64,000 nt of DNA, taken from positions 148,429 through 212,428 of the forward strand of contig NZ_VDCQ01000006.1 of NCBI RefSeq assembly GCF_006265175.1, given 5' to 3'. Numbering within the stretch: position 1 is the stretch's first letter; each line of letters begins with the position of its first letter. The notes beneath the pieces are model-generated. The model saw nothing but the letters and a program-made list of their open reading frames with translations. It was not told the origin of the DNA and searched no databases. The translations under genes and the position numbers were made by a program. This DNA is from Paenibacillus hemerocallicola. Lineage in GTDB: Bacteria > Bacillota > Bacilli > Paenibacillales > NBRC-103111. Positions 55,388 to 63,956 of this stretch are shown here, piece after piece.

Positions 55388-57328
55388 ATGGCGGATCGAG
55401 ATAGCCAGCCGATCATGAGTCGGAGGAAAATGTTGACGGCGCTCGGGATGGCCGGGGCGTTCATGAGCTTGGGCGCCTCCGGGGCGAGCGGGAGTTCGGT
55501 CATGCAAGCCGTTTACGGCGACGGAGAGGGCGGCTGCCCTCCGTGCGGCGGATATGCAGAGAGCGTGGAGGAGCTGAGAACGATTGCTCCCGAATGCGAA
55601 GGTCGACTTATTTATTTGGAAGGATACTATGCAGACTCTCCCGGTATAGGGGGCGGTATTCTCGTATCGGTACAGGGAGCGTCTGCGGACGACGGAGGGT
55701 CGGTCTTCCAATCGGCAAAACCCGGCTTGTTCTGGAAGAGAGGCAGCGACAGACTCGTGTTGGAGGATTTCGGTGTCGTCCGCGGCGATGATGCTTCCTA
55801 TGCGGCCCATAACGCGGAGCGAATAGCTGCTGCCTTCCAAACGACGGAATATGCGATCAGCGCCACGCCGCAAATGACCTATGTTTACGACGGTGACGTG
55901 ACCATTGCGACGGCGCATTTGTTGGATTGCCGCAAAGCGGTATTCAAAGGGATTACCGGCTGCATCCGGATTGCCAGCGCCGGCTGCGTCGTTCATTCGC
56001 CGGTGCTGGATGACTCGCTGCGCTCGGACGATAAGAGAGCGATGCTGGTAGAGGCTGACCACGTACAAATCCGGTATGCGGAATTCAGAGGCAACGGCCA
56101 TCAGGAATGCTGTCTGGAAATTACGGGCAGCAACGTGTCGGTGAGCGATTCCCGGCTGCGGGACGCCAGCTATATGATATTGGCCACGACCGGCCGCGGC
56201 ACGCATATCACCGGCAATTATTTCACGGGGGGCAATACCAAGGCGGTATTAAGCGCCAATCGAATGGCGGCTACGACGATTCCGTGGGGGGATGCCATCA
56301 AGCTGTCCAGCGATACGAACGATCTCGGCAACCCGAATGCGCCCGGCCGACACGACAATATCATTACGAACAATATATTCGAAGATGTGTATCGCGACTG
56401 CGTGGATTTGTTTACCGACGGCTCTCGAACGATATTCAGCCATAACGTCGTCCGGAACCATCACTGGAATATTCTCGACATCAAGTGCATCTACAGGGAC
56501 GTTCCAGCGAATGGTACCTCCGTCGACCCGAGCCGAAGGGAAGAGGCCGTAATCGCGTACGGGAACATTATTAAAGACGTGGATAACCCTTATTCGAACG
56601 GGGAATCGCTGTTTAGCGTCGTCCACTACAAAAACCCGGAATCTGGCGGTAAAGTGTCCGATTATACGCTCGGTCCGAACAAAGTGAGCATATACGGCAA
56701 CGTAATCGACGGGGTGTTCGGCTACGTGTTCCGGGCGCTTGACAGCTTCGATGTGTCCTACTATGACAACGCGCATTACAACCTGATCAACAACGCCGTG
56801 TACATTACGGGAGAAAGCGGCACTCGCCATATCGACGTGGACCGGAACAAGTTTGTTTATGCCAACGGCAAAGATTATTGGGGCAACCCGCTTCAGGTTG
56901 TCCGGCGCACGTCCGCCAATTGCACGGGAGGCTCAGTCAGCCATAACCGGTTCGTCTGCTACAAAAAGGACGGCTTCCGGGGAGCGGTCGCGGCGGTAGT
57001 CATGGGCAGCCGGATGACGGCCAACGGCAATACCGGCGAAGGCTTCGATATTGTCATCGACGCGGCGAGAGGCACCCACTTGGCATGCGACGGCACGCAA
57101 GCCCATGATTGCAAAATTGCCGTCAGAGTCGGGCAATACGGCTCGACTACCGGCGTTCGCGTCTCCAGAACGTATGCCGTCTCATGTATCCAGGTCGTGG
57201 CGGTTCATACGGCAAACACGGCCAAGCTGATTATGGTCGATAACGACGGGGTCGATATTACCGGGACCGCATTCACCGACGTGTCCTCGCTAGCAAGCAC
57301 AATCGTCAAGAACAACAACACGCTTTAG
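55388..57328 (+). CDS. Tat-exported right-handed parallel beta-helix protein
   Basis: A 646-aa protein with a twin-arginine signal (SRRKMLTALGMAGAF, R12-R13) and an Ala/Gly-rich h-region. Residues about 130-640 show the short repeating beta-strand pattern of pectin lyase-like beta-helices (GTHITGNYFTGG, NIITNNIFEDVYRDCVDLFTDG, ISGNVVRNHHW-like turns, VSIYGNVIDGV). Such folds are polysaccharide lyases, hydrolases or epimerases, or tailspike-like binding modules; no catalytic set could be named. Four Cys cluster near the mature N terminus (GGCPPCGG). GAAGGGAGAACGG precedes the ATG. Likely co-transcribed with the lipoprotein and isomerase genes. Confidence 0.8.
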   Translation: MADRDSQPIMSRRKMLTALGMAGAFMSLGASGASGSSVMQAVYGDGEGGCPPCGGYAESVEELRTIAPECEGRLIYLEGYYADSPGIGGGILVSVQGASADDGGSVFQSAKPGLFWKRGSDRLVLEDFGVVRGDDASYAAHNAERIAAAFQTTEYAISATPQMTYVYDGDVTIATAHLLDCRKAVFKGITGCIRIASAGCVVHSPVLDDSLRSDDKRAMLVEADHVQIRYAEFRGNGHQECCLEITGSNVSVSDSRLRDASYMILATTGRGTHITGNYFTGGNTKAVLSANRMAATTIPWGDAIKLSSDTNDLGNPNAPGRHDNIITNNIFEDVYRDCVDLFTDGSRTIFSHNVVRNHHWNILDIKCIYRDVPANGTSVDPSRREEAVIAYGNIIKDVDNPYSNGESLFSVVHYKNPESGGKVSDYTLGPNKVSIYGNVIDGVFGYVFRALDSFDVSYYDNAHYNLINNAVYITGESGTRHIDVDRNKFVYANGKDYWGNPLQVVRRTSANCTGGSVSHNRFVCYKKDGFRGAVAAVVMGSRMTANGNTGEGFDIVIDAARGTHLACDGTQAHDCKIAVRVGQYGSTTGVRVSRTYAVSCIQVVAVHTANTAKLIMVDNDGVDITGTAFTDVSSLASTIVKNNNTL

Positions 57329-57408
57329 CGACAACGCGGCAAGCTCCTCGTTCTATGAAGGATGTTTCGCTCTGAACAGGCTATGCCGTTCAAGCTTTTC
57401 CGGCATCA

Positions 57409-57453
57409 AAAAAATCCTCCGGACCACGCGCAAGCGAGGTTGGAGGATTTTTT
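57409..57453. terminator. Bidirectional terminator between beta-helix and TetR genes
   Basis: AAAAAATCCTCC (57409-57420) pairs perfectly with GGAGGATTTTTT (57442-57453). It serves both convergent genes. Confidence 0.93.
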
Positions 57454-57464
57454 GTTTTCCGAGC

Positions 57465-58067
57465 CTATTGATGGGAAGCTGGCTTGAAGGTGTTCAACAA
57501 TAACTCCATATTTTTCATGGCATAACCGACATGCTTGTTGTCGCGGGTTAATCGGCTTGCCATTATGGCTCCTTCGATCGAGGAGAAGAGGAACGAGGCC
57601 ACGGATTCGGTGTCCATATCCGCCCGAAACTCTCCGTCGGCTACGCCCTGTATCAGAATGCTTTGGATGAAGGAGAGCATGTTATCGTAAGCGGCGAGAG
57701 CATTGTCGCGTAAAATGGGGAAGGAGTGATCGCTCTCGACGGCCGTATTCAAAAAAGGACAGCCTCCTTTGATCGGAGGATTGTTCACCGTATCGCTATA
57801 TACGCTGCACATCGCCAGCATTTTGTCGGTTGCCGTATCCAAGCCCTCGATCGCCGCGGAGAAGTGCCCCCATAACACTTTGCCCGCATATTCGAATGCT
57901 TCCATAGCAATTTCGTCCTTATTCGAAAAGCTCCGGTAAATGCCGCCCTTCGTCAGTCCGGTCGCTTCCATAATGTCCTGAATCGTGGAGCCGGCATATC
58001 CTTTTTGGTTAAAAAGCTCGGCCGATTTCTCTATAATATGAATTCGCGTTTTTTCGCCTTTACGCAT
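57465..58067 (-). CDS. TetR/AcrR family transcriptional regulator
   Basis: A 200-aa repressor. The N-terminal HTH is RIHIIEKSAELFNQKGYAGSTIQDIMEATGLTKGGIYRSFSNKDEI. The C-terminal ligand domain has the NPPIKGGCPFLNTAVESD segment seen in LmrA/YxaF-type TetR proteins, with Cys residues that may sense redox or electrophiles. It is divergent from the DUF2306 membrane protein gene, and an ACCGGACGGT palindrome lies between them. It probably represses the membrane protein genes. Confidence 0.88.
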   Translation of the reverse strand: MRKGEKTRIHIIEKSAELFNQKGYAGSTIQDIMEATGLTKGGIYRSFSNKDEIAMEAFEYAGKVLWGHFSAAIEGLDTATDKMLAMCSVYSDTVNNPPIKGGCPFLNTAVESDHSFPILRDNALAAYDNMLSFIQSILIQGVADGEFRADMDTESVASFLFSSIEGAIMASRLTRDNKHVGYAMKNMELLLNTFKPASHQ

Positions 58068-58183
58068 GAGGTACGTTCCTTTCCCGTTTTATCGTTTGGC
58101 GCAGTTTAGCCGATATGATCCCGTACATAGATTGTAACATTTTATTAGTGAATCATAACATAATTTGATATACAATAAAAAAA

Positions 58184-58195
58184 GACCGGACGGTT
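58184..58195 (+). promoter_or_regulatory. Candidate TetR operator
   Basis: GACCGGACGGTT contains the palindrome ACCG, GA, CGGT (58185-58194), 45 bases before the DUF2306 gene. A TACAAT (58171-58176) just upstream may be its -10. Confidence 0.45.
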
Positions 58196-58239
58196 CGGTT
58201 TCTAAACGGGCTTGACTTTATTACGAGGAGCGGCAAATA

Positions 58240-58899
58240 ATGAAAATGATTAAAAGCAAACATCTGTATCTCATCATGATCGTAGTATCAATCGGCTATA
58301 TGCTGTACGTCACGTATGTCAATTTCATTCACGACCCGCAGGCGACCGACTTTTTGAGCCATAAAACCGAGCTTAGTCGTTCGTTGAATATCCCGGTCTG
58401 GTTAAACGTGATGTATGTTCATCTTATTTTCGCTTGTATGGCGATGGCGGCGGGTGCGGTTAATTTTGCGGCGAGCCTGTTAAGGAAGCACCGTGCGCTT
58501 CACAGAGCGATAGGCTACTTGTATATCGTCTCCGTTTTAATCGTTTGCCTCACCTCCGGGTATATGGCTCCTTACTCGACGGGAGGGAAAATCAACAGCA
58601 TCGCCTTCAACCTCGTCAATATGATTTGGATCGGCATGACGATCGCCGCCCTGGTGCAAATCAAACGAAAACAAGTGAACAAGCATCGCAAATGGATGGT
58701 CCGAAGCTATGCATTCTGCTTCACGAATATGTTCATACATGTCTTTACTTTTGTGCTATCCGACCTGTTCGGCGTACCGTATGCTACCGGTTATACGGTC
58801 GGCGTCTATGGGACGATCGTATTGAATATTGCGCTGGCCGAGCTTGTTATCCGATACGTTTATAGGAAGCCTACCGCTTTGCAGCCATCGAGAAAATAA
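58240..58899 (+). CDS. DUF2306 domain-containing membrane protein
   Basis: A 219-aa membrane protein with about six to seven hydrophobic helices. Family-type segments: LLRKHRALHRAIGYLYIVSVL (the HRxxGxxY pattern of DUF2306) and NKHRKWMVRSYAFCFTNMFIHVFT. The histidines could bind a metal or haem, but function is not established for the family. AGGAG precedes the ATG. Likely repressed by the divergent TetR, and followed by a second membrane protein gene after 56 bases. Confidence 0.8.
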   Translation: MKMIKSKHLYLIMIVVSIGYMLYVTYVNFIHDPQATDFLSHKTELSRSLNIPVWLNVMYVHLIFACMAMAAGAVNFAASLLRKHRALHRAIGYLYIVSVLIVCLTSGYMAPYSTGGKINSIAFNLVNMIWIGMTIAALVQIKRKQVNKHRKWMVRSYAFCFTNMFIHVFTFVLSDLFGVPYATGYTVGVYGTIVLNIALAELVIRYVYRKPTALQPSRK

Positions 58900-58955
58900 G
58901 CTTGCAGGTTGAGGGATATGTCCGGGATTGAATTTACATAGTGAGGAGGCCTTAT

Positions 58956-59390
58956 ATGTATAACGCATTGATCTTTTTGCATGTGACCAGCGCACTGCTA
59001 TTGGGTACCTATGTTTTATTTCCGCTCGTCTCCGGTCGTCTGACCGATTTATCCGGTCCGGCTCGGGAGGGCTTCGTCATGATGCTGTTGAACTATTTAC
59101 GTGCGGGTCATTTCGCGCTGATCGGAGTGCTGCTTACCGGCGGGGGAATGATCGGTCTGGCCGGTACGAGGCCCTCGGTACTTTGGATGGTTACGGCTGT
59201 CGCGCTCGTAATCGTCATCGGCGGCGTAATCGGAAATATCAATAAGGGGTTGAAGAAGCTTCTTGCCGCCGGCAAAGCAGGATCCGACATAGCGGGACAT
59301 GCACGCGATATAAAGATTTCCGGCTGGATAGCGGCAGGCGCGATAGTTGCGGCTATTCTGATCATGACGAACCCGGGCCTATTATCGTAA
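58956..59390 (+). CDS. Small membrane protein of unknown function
   Basis: A 144-aa protein with four hydrophobic helices (about 4-25, 47-66, 76-95 and 121-140) and a central basic helix KGLKKLLAAGKAGSD. GTGAGGAGG directly before fixes the ATG at 58956; the GTG at 58941 is that ribosome binding site. The pattern is reminiscent of DUF2269-type proteins, but I cannot assign it firmly. Same unit as the DUF2306 gene; the next gene starts 24 bases on. Confidence 0.7.
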   Translation: MYNALIFLHVTSALLLGTYVLFPLVSGRLTDLSGPAREGFVMMLLNYLRAGHFALIGVLLTGGGMIGLAGTRPSVLWMVTAVALVIVIGGVIGNINKGLKKLLAAGKAGSDIAGHARDIKISGWIAAGAIVAAILIMTNPGLLS

Positions 59391-59414
59391 TTGGCAGTGA
59401 AATGGGGGGGACAG

Positions 59415-60278
59415 ATGAGCGATCGAGAGCATGGTCCGGCAGAGGAGAATGAAAAAGAAGAGGGCCGTAAAAGGGAAGAGGAGCTATGGGAGGAGGAGAA
59501 CCTTCTTCACGTGAGCGAAGCGGACGAAGAGGAGGACCGCGCCTATTTCGAGAAGAAGGCCAGAACAAGAAGAAGGCTGAGGAAAGCGATCGCCGTTTTC
59601 TTGATCGCAGCTTTGCTCGTCAACGGGTTCGCCTTCTGGCCGTTGATTTACAACATGCAGGCATTCCGGTTTCTCGCCATATCCAGAGAGCTTTCCCGCA
59701 ACGAAGCGGTATCTCAATACAAAGAAGCCGTTGTCGTGGTGGCTACGGAGGATGGCAAAGGAACCGGGTTTCTGCTTTCGCCGGACGGATACATCGTAAC
59801 GAATCACCACGTGGTCGAGGGCAAGAAAAAAGCGTTCGTCCGATTCGCGGACGGGGCGCGCCATGAAGCGGATGTCTTGATCAGCGAGCCGTCTCTCGAC
59901 TTGGCCGTTTTGAAGCTTCCGCAGCAGGAGCAAGAACGGGCCGCGCTGCCATTGGAACGGGAGAGAAGCTGGCAGCCCGGCATGCATGTCTACGTAATCG
60001 GCAATCCGTTGTTTTTCAATCATATAGCGAACGAAGGCACCATTCTGGGAGAAATTCCGGTCCAAGGGTTGGAAGTTCCGGCCATGGCCATTCAGGCTCC
60101 CATCTATAAGGGCAATAGCGGAAGCCCTGTCATCAATGAGCGCGGCGAAGCAATCGCCGTCGTATTCGCAACGGCGGAGATCGAACGCTCGGGAGAGAAA
60201 CAGATGGTCGGTCTCGCGGTGCCTGTAAGCCACCTGCTCCCGCTTTTGGACAAGCTTGAAGGCGGCACAGGCAAGTAA
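59415..60278 (+). CDS. Membrane-anchored trypsin-like serine protease (HtrA-like, no PDZ)
   Basis: A 287-aa protein. The cytoplasmic N terminus (1-55) is highly charged, mostly Glu/Arg/Lys. One transmembrane helix lies at about 58-77. The extracellular protease domain has the catalytic triad H132 (IVTNHHVVEG), D162 (PSLDLAVLK) and S235 (KGNSGSPV). The PDZ domain of DegP/HtrA is missing, so it ends after the protease barrel. The start at 59415 has GGGGGGG just upstream; the TTG at 59391 abuts the preceding stop and lacks a signal. A role in envelope protein quality control is inferred. Confidence 0.85.
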   Translation: MSDREHGPAEENEKEEGRKREEELWEEENLLHVSEADEEEDRAYFEKKARTRRRLRKAIAVFLIAALLVNGFAFWPLIYNMQAFRFLAISRELSRNEAVSQYKEAVVVVATEDGKGTGFLLSPDGYIVTNHHVVEGKKKAFVRFADGARHEADVLISEPSLDLAVLKLPQQEQERAALPLERERSWQPGMHVYVIGNPLFFNHIANEGTILGEIPVQGLEVPAMAIQAPIYKGNSGSPVINERGEAIAVVFATAEIERSGEKQMVGLAVPVSHLLPLLDKLEGGTGK

Positions 60279-60307
60279 GATTAACATGCATCTTCAAATA
60301 TATCCGA

Positions 60308-61153
60308 ATGGAGCTGAAAGGAATGATGGCTGTGGGCGGCCCTCAAGCCTGGCCTGCTTGTGACGAAGATATAAAGCGTTTCGTCGTTGAACTGGTAGAG
60401 CTGCTGAAACAGGAGCTGGGAGATCGGTTGACGGGCATCTACCTTCACGGCTCCTTAGCCATGGGCAGCTATTACCGTCCCAAAAGCGACATCGATCTGA
60501 TCGTCGTCGTAGAGAACAAATTGGAAGCCGCCTTAGCCGGCAAAGTAGGGGTCGCCATCGCGAGGAAGTCGGAGAATAGACCTACGACCGGCAACGTGGA
60601 GTTAAGCATTATTTCGGCTGACGCTGCGAAGCGAGTACCTATCCCGGTCCCTTTTGAACTGCACTACAGCTCGACGTGGCACGATAGGATCCTGAATCAT
60701 GAAGTTGACTACAGCGAAGAGCGAACCGACCCGGATTTGGCCTCGCATTTGATGTATGTATGGAAACGGGGCATAGGTTTAACCGGTAAACCGATACCCG
60801 AGGTTTTCGGAGCAGTGGAGTGGGCATCGTTCATGGATGCGGTTATGGACGACTTCAGCTGGATCATCGAGGAAGAGCATATTGTCGAAACCCCCTTTTA
60901 CGGTGTGTTGAACATTTGCCGCGTACTTCAGCTTAACAGCGAAGACAGCCGGATGGTGCACAGCAAAGATGAGGGCGGCGAGTGGGGGCTTAAACATTTG
61001 CCAGTGTTGTATCATCCTCTTATTCGACAAGCTCTTGATATATATCGTTCCACGGAGCCCGTATCGGAGGAGCAGAGAAGAACGGGCGGCAAGGATTGGG
61101 ATCGTCAGATGCTGCTTGATTTTAGGGATTATGCTCGGTCCTATTTTCTATAG
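60308..61153 (+). CDS. Aminoglycoside nucleotidyltransferase-like protein (DUF4111 type)
   Basis: A 281-aa protein. The nucleotidyltransferase signature is LHGSLAMGSYYRPKSDIDLIVVV (G48-S49, metal ligands D61 and D63). The C-terminal half follows the AadA/ANT(9) helical pattern, including LNICRVLQ and GEWGLKHLP. Such proteins adenylylate spectinomycin or streptomycin, but many chromosomal members give no resistance. No Shine-Dalgarno precedes 60308; AAAGGA before the ATG pair at 60323/60326 suggests translation may begin five or six codons later. No mobile element is next to it. Confidence 0.82.
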   Translation: MELKGMMAVGGPQAWPACDEDIKRFVVELVELLKQELGDRLTGIYLHGSLAMGSYYRPKSDIDLIVVVENKLEAALAGKVGVAIARKSENRPTTGNVELSIISADAAKRVPIPVPFELHYSSTWHDRILNHEVDYSEERTDPDLASHLMYVWKRGIGLTGKPIPEVFGAVEWASFMDAVMDDFSWIIEEEHIVETPFYGVLNICRVLQLNSEDSRMVHSKDEGGEWGLKHLPVLYHPLIRQALDIYRSTEPVSEEQRRTGGKDWDRQMLLDFRDYARSYFL

Positions 61154-61249
61154 ATCGCTGTTGCAATAATCAATGAATCGGAAGTACATCGCATTGATCG
61201 TTGTAGGCTTGCTGCCTTTTGTCGGCGCTCGCGAGACCGCGTATCCATA

Positions 61250-61438
61250 AAATAGCGGAACTGGCGTATGTTATTGACCCGTAAAGCAGTGCCGCCAGCA
61301 AAATAAAGGAAAACCATTCCTCTATTTCGCTGTTCACCACCCAGTTTCACCCCGAGAGATCGAAATAACGGAAGCCAGTGCCGTTATATTCAGGAGTGCA
61401 ACGAAATTCGAGACCATAACGGAATTCAGTGCCGCTAT
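61250..61438. repeat. Palindromic repeat cluster C (best-preserved copies)
   Basis: AATAGCGGAAC with TGTTATT (61250-61275, weak). AAATAAAGGAA, five bases, TTCCTCTATTT (61301-61327). ATAACGG, nine bases, CCGTTAT (61365-61387). ATAACGG, nine bases, CCGCTAT (61416-61438). The last two loops, AAGCCAGTG and AATTCAGTG, are also alike, so these are copies of one sequence. The 456-base gap has no other feature I can support. Confidence 0.75.
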
Positions 61439-61609
61439 ATACACGCAACGTTTTGTCATGCCAACCCAAACGTCTCCAGGTTGAATGCGAGTTATGCGGT
61501 CGTAGTTTTTTGTTCCAGCCTGATTTCTCTGGCATTTTGTTCTTCATGGTATAACACAGGCGATCAGGAATGCGGATACGGTACCAATGGAGATGAAGGA
61601 GTGCCACCC

Positions 61610-62229
61610 ATGTCGAAATATTTGGACCCATTAAACCCGGAAGAGGCGAAAACTGTCTTGAGTCTTCTTGCAAAGAGAATCGTGATTGGGCGAGTCGAAT
61701 CGAGGAGATAGCAAAAGGTCTTTTAGACAATGCGGATGAAGACCATGTTGCAAACGAAGTTTATCAAGCGCTAATCGGCATTGACATAGAAGATGTGTGG
61801 GATCGTCCCTCCGGCTCCACGCGTTTCCGATATAAGGAACCGGTCGAAGCGGCGTATGAATTGGTAGAGGAAGTGCTGAAGCCCTTTGCGGCGCAGCTCA
61901 ACAAGTATCGGAAGCTGGGCATGCTTGTGCAAACTAAGAAGGTAGGACTTGGCTTGGCCAAAGGAATTATCAAGTTCTCAAGAGAAAGCGAGACCGAATT
62001 CAGAGAGTTCGCGCCGGACGATGCATTGGAATGGCTGGGCGGACTGGTGATGGAGTGGGAGACGGAATGCACGGATGAAATCGAGAAACAATGCATCCGC
62101 GACATTAAAAAGCTATTTCACGAATAGTTTGATGAGAATCTCATCTATCGTCAAGTGGAGGAGTCGACTTCGGATGAAGAGGTTGATGCTCTTTTCATAC
62201 AGGTAAGAGATCGCTTCGGACCGGCTTGA
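61610..62229 (+). pseudogene. Frameshifted gene for an uncharacterised acidic protein
   Basis: From the ATG at 61610 (AAGGAG 8 bases upstream) 33 codons run to a TAG at 61709-61711. Near 61675 another frame takes over without interruption: DWASRIEEIAKGLLDNADEDHVANEVYQALIGIDIEDVW onward to ...DIKKLFHE and a TAG at 62125-62127. The same frame then stays open and gene-like (FDENLIYRQVEESTSDEEVDALFIQ) to a TGA at 62227-62229. One frameshift and perhaps one nonsense mutation would restore a protein of about 205 aa. I recognise no domain. A sequencing error could also produce the frameshift. Confidence 0.65.
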
Positions 62230-62249
62230 AACATTCAAGAGAATGGACG

Positions 62250-63149
62250 ATGGCGTATCCCATGTATCCTTATATGGGTTGGGAGCAGCGATGCACGAAT
62301 GTTCCGGCAGTTTTTCCTCCGCAGCATCAGAACAGGCATCCGGGTTTCGAATATTTGATGAATCCCCGGCCGATTTCCGATAATCCGGCTTATACGGGAA
62401 GCGGAAAGCTGCACCATAAGGTAGCGATCGTGACGGGCGGAGACAGCGGAATCGGGCGGGCCGTCGCCATAGCTTTCGCTAAAGAAGGAGCCGATCTGGC
62501 GATTCCTTATCTCGACGAACACCGGGATGCGGCCGAGACGAAGCAGATCATCGAGAAGCTTGGCCGGAACTGTCTGCCCATAGCCGCAGATTTGAGGCGG
62601 GAAGACGCTTGTCCTTACATTGTAGAGACAACGATCAAAACCTTTGGACGGCTCGACGTATTGGTGAACAATCATGGCGTGCAGTTTCACCAGAACAGTA
62701 TTATGGATATTACTAGAGAACAACTGATGAATATTTTCCAAACCAATATTATTTCTTTTTTCGATATGACCAAAGCCGCATTGCCCCACATGCCCGCAGG
62801 GAGCTCCATTATCAATACGACCTCGGATACCGCTTTTTCCGGGATGGGGAATATGATCGATTATACCGCCACGAAAGGGGCTATCGTGTCCTTTACCCGT
62901 TCCTTGTCGCTGTCGCTGGCCAACCGCAAGATTCGGGTAAACGCAGTGGCGCCCGGACCTACTTGGACCCCATTGATCCCATCCGCCTTTACCGCGGAAG
63001 AGGTACGAACCTTCGGAACCGAGGTTCCTTTGAAAAGACCGGGACAGCCATTCGAATTGGCGCCTGTATACGTGCTGCTGGCTTCCGATGATTCTTCTTA
63101 TATATCGGGCCAAATTTTGTTCGTAAACGGCGGATCGATCGTAACTTGA
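62250..63149 (+). CDS. Short-chain dehydrogenase/reductase (YghA-like, long N-terminal extension)
   Basis: A 299-aa SDR. An N-terminal extension of about 50 residues, typical of the YghA/glucose dehydrogenase-like subgroup, precedes the NAD(P) motif TGGDSGIGR (62-70). NNHG (140-143), the catalytic Ser near 192, and Y205-K209 (YTATK) complete the active site, and ISGQILFVNGG ends it. A weak GAGAATGGAC lies before the ATG at 62250; a TTG at 62226 is the alternative. Substrate unknown; members reduce aldehydes or ketones, often under stress. Confidence 0.87.
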   Translation: MAYPMYPYMGWEQRCTNVPAVFPPQHQNRHPGFEYLMNPRPISDNPAYTGSGKLHHKVAIVTGGDSGIGRAVAIAFAKEGADLAIPYLDEHRDAAETKQIIEKLGRNCLPIAADLRREDACPYIVETTIKTFGRLDVLVNNHGVQFHQNSIMDITREQLMNIFQTNIISFFDMTKAALPHMPAGSSIINTTSDTAFSGMGNMIDYTATKGAIVSFTRSLSLSLANRKIRVNAVAPGPTWTPLIPSAFTAEEVRTFGTEVPLKRPGQPFELAPVYVLLASDDSSYISGQILFVNGGSIVT

Positions 63150-63167
63150 ATTCGGTCCGGAGGCGCA

Positions 63168-63728
63168 TTATTTCCGGTAAAGCAATCCAACCACGCCGTT
63201 CTCATACTTTTTGCTGCCGCTTAACGTCATGGAGAACGGTTTTTCGGCATAAGCAAACAGCTTCTCGCCTTGAGAGGCGATCGCCGGATGAACGAACAAC
63301 CACAATTCGTCAAAAATCTCCGCTTGGATAAAAGACTGCCACGTTTTCACGCCGCTCTCGACCGAAATCTTTCCGGCGTTCTTCTTCGTTTCTTCCATTT
63401 CCCGTACGAGAGCCCGGTTATCTTGAACGACGATTTGCCTCGAATTTCTCCATACGAGATCTTTGACCGTGCTGGAAATAACAATTTTGGGTATATCGTT
63501 AATGCGTTTCGCCATAGAACGTTCGAGGGCGGATTCGGAACATTTCTCCGCATGCTGCCAATATTGCGCCATGGAAGCATACGTATTGCCTCCAACGACG
63601 ATCGTATCCAGCGTGTCGTAATATTCATAATAATCCTCTAATATTTCGTCGCTCAAAGACATCCATCGATCCTCATTCGAAACAATGCCGTCCAAAGACA
63701 TTTGCATGGTCAGGATGATTTTTCCCAT
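63168..63728 (-). CDS. RibD C-terminal/dihydrofolate reductase-like protein
   Basis: A 186-aa protein of the RibD_C/DHFR-like family. MGKIILTMQMSLDGIVSNEDRWM is the usual opening, followed by DTIVVGGNTYASM (the VxGRxTY-like NADPH loop) and the SVESGVKTWQSFIQAEIFDELWLFVHPAIASQGEKLF end pattern. These proteins are probable NADPH-dependent reductases distinct from FolA. AGGAGG precedes the ATG on the minus strand. Convergent with the SDR gene, with an 18-base gap and no terminator. Confidence 0.87.
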   Translation of the reverse strand: MGKIILTMQMSLDGIVSNEDRWMSLSDEILEDYYEYYDTLDTIVVGGNTYASMAQYWQHAEKCSESALERSMAKRINDIPKIVISSTVKDLVWRNSRQIVVQDNRALVREMEETKKNAGKISVESGVKTWQSFIQAEIFDELWLFVHPAIASQGEKLFAYAEKPFSMTLSGSKKYENGVVGLLYRK

Positions 63729-63833
63729 CTTTCAATCCTCCTTATTTTATGGTGAAGTTAGCCTGATCCGTGAACAACAATAGTGTGAAGTGTGGCATCC
63801 ATACGGTTGTACCGAAGTACCGACACGGCCGGG

Positions 63834-63956
63834 ATAACGGAACGTTTTTCCGTTATTGTTCCGATTTCCGCGACTTTTTCGAAAATTGCGGAACTCCGTT
63901 CCGTTATATACTGCATGTCAGGTAGAAAAAGCTCTGAAAGTGCGGAATAACGGAAC
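63834..63956. repeat. Palindromic repeat cluster D
   Basis: ATAACGGAA, CGTTT, TTCCGTTAT (63834-63856) is a perfect 9-bp stem, the best copy in the window. CGGAAC, TCC, GTTCCG followed by TTATAT (63889-63909). A half copy GCGGAATAACGGAAC ends at 63956. The remaining 272 bases to the window end contain no gene I can support. Confidence 0.75.

Noticed and set aside
60308..61153. Acquired antibiotic resistance gene on a mobile element
   Set aside because: The nucleotidyltransferase fold is clear, but no IS, integron site or att sequence flanks it, and chromosomal DUF4111-type genes are common in this family.
61250..61438. Reading the repeats as rho-independent terminators
   Set aside because: Stems are AT-flanked and no T-run follows on either strand.
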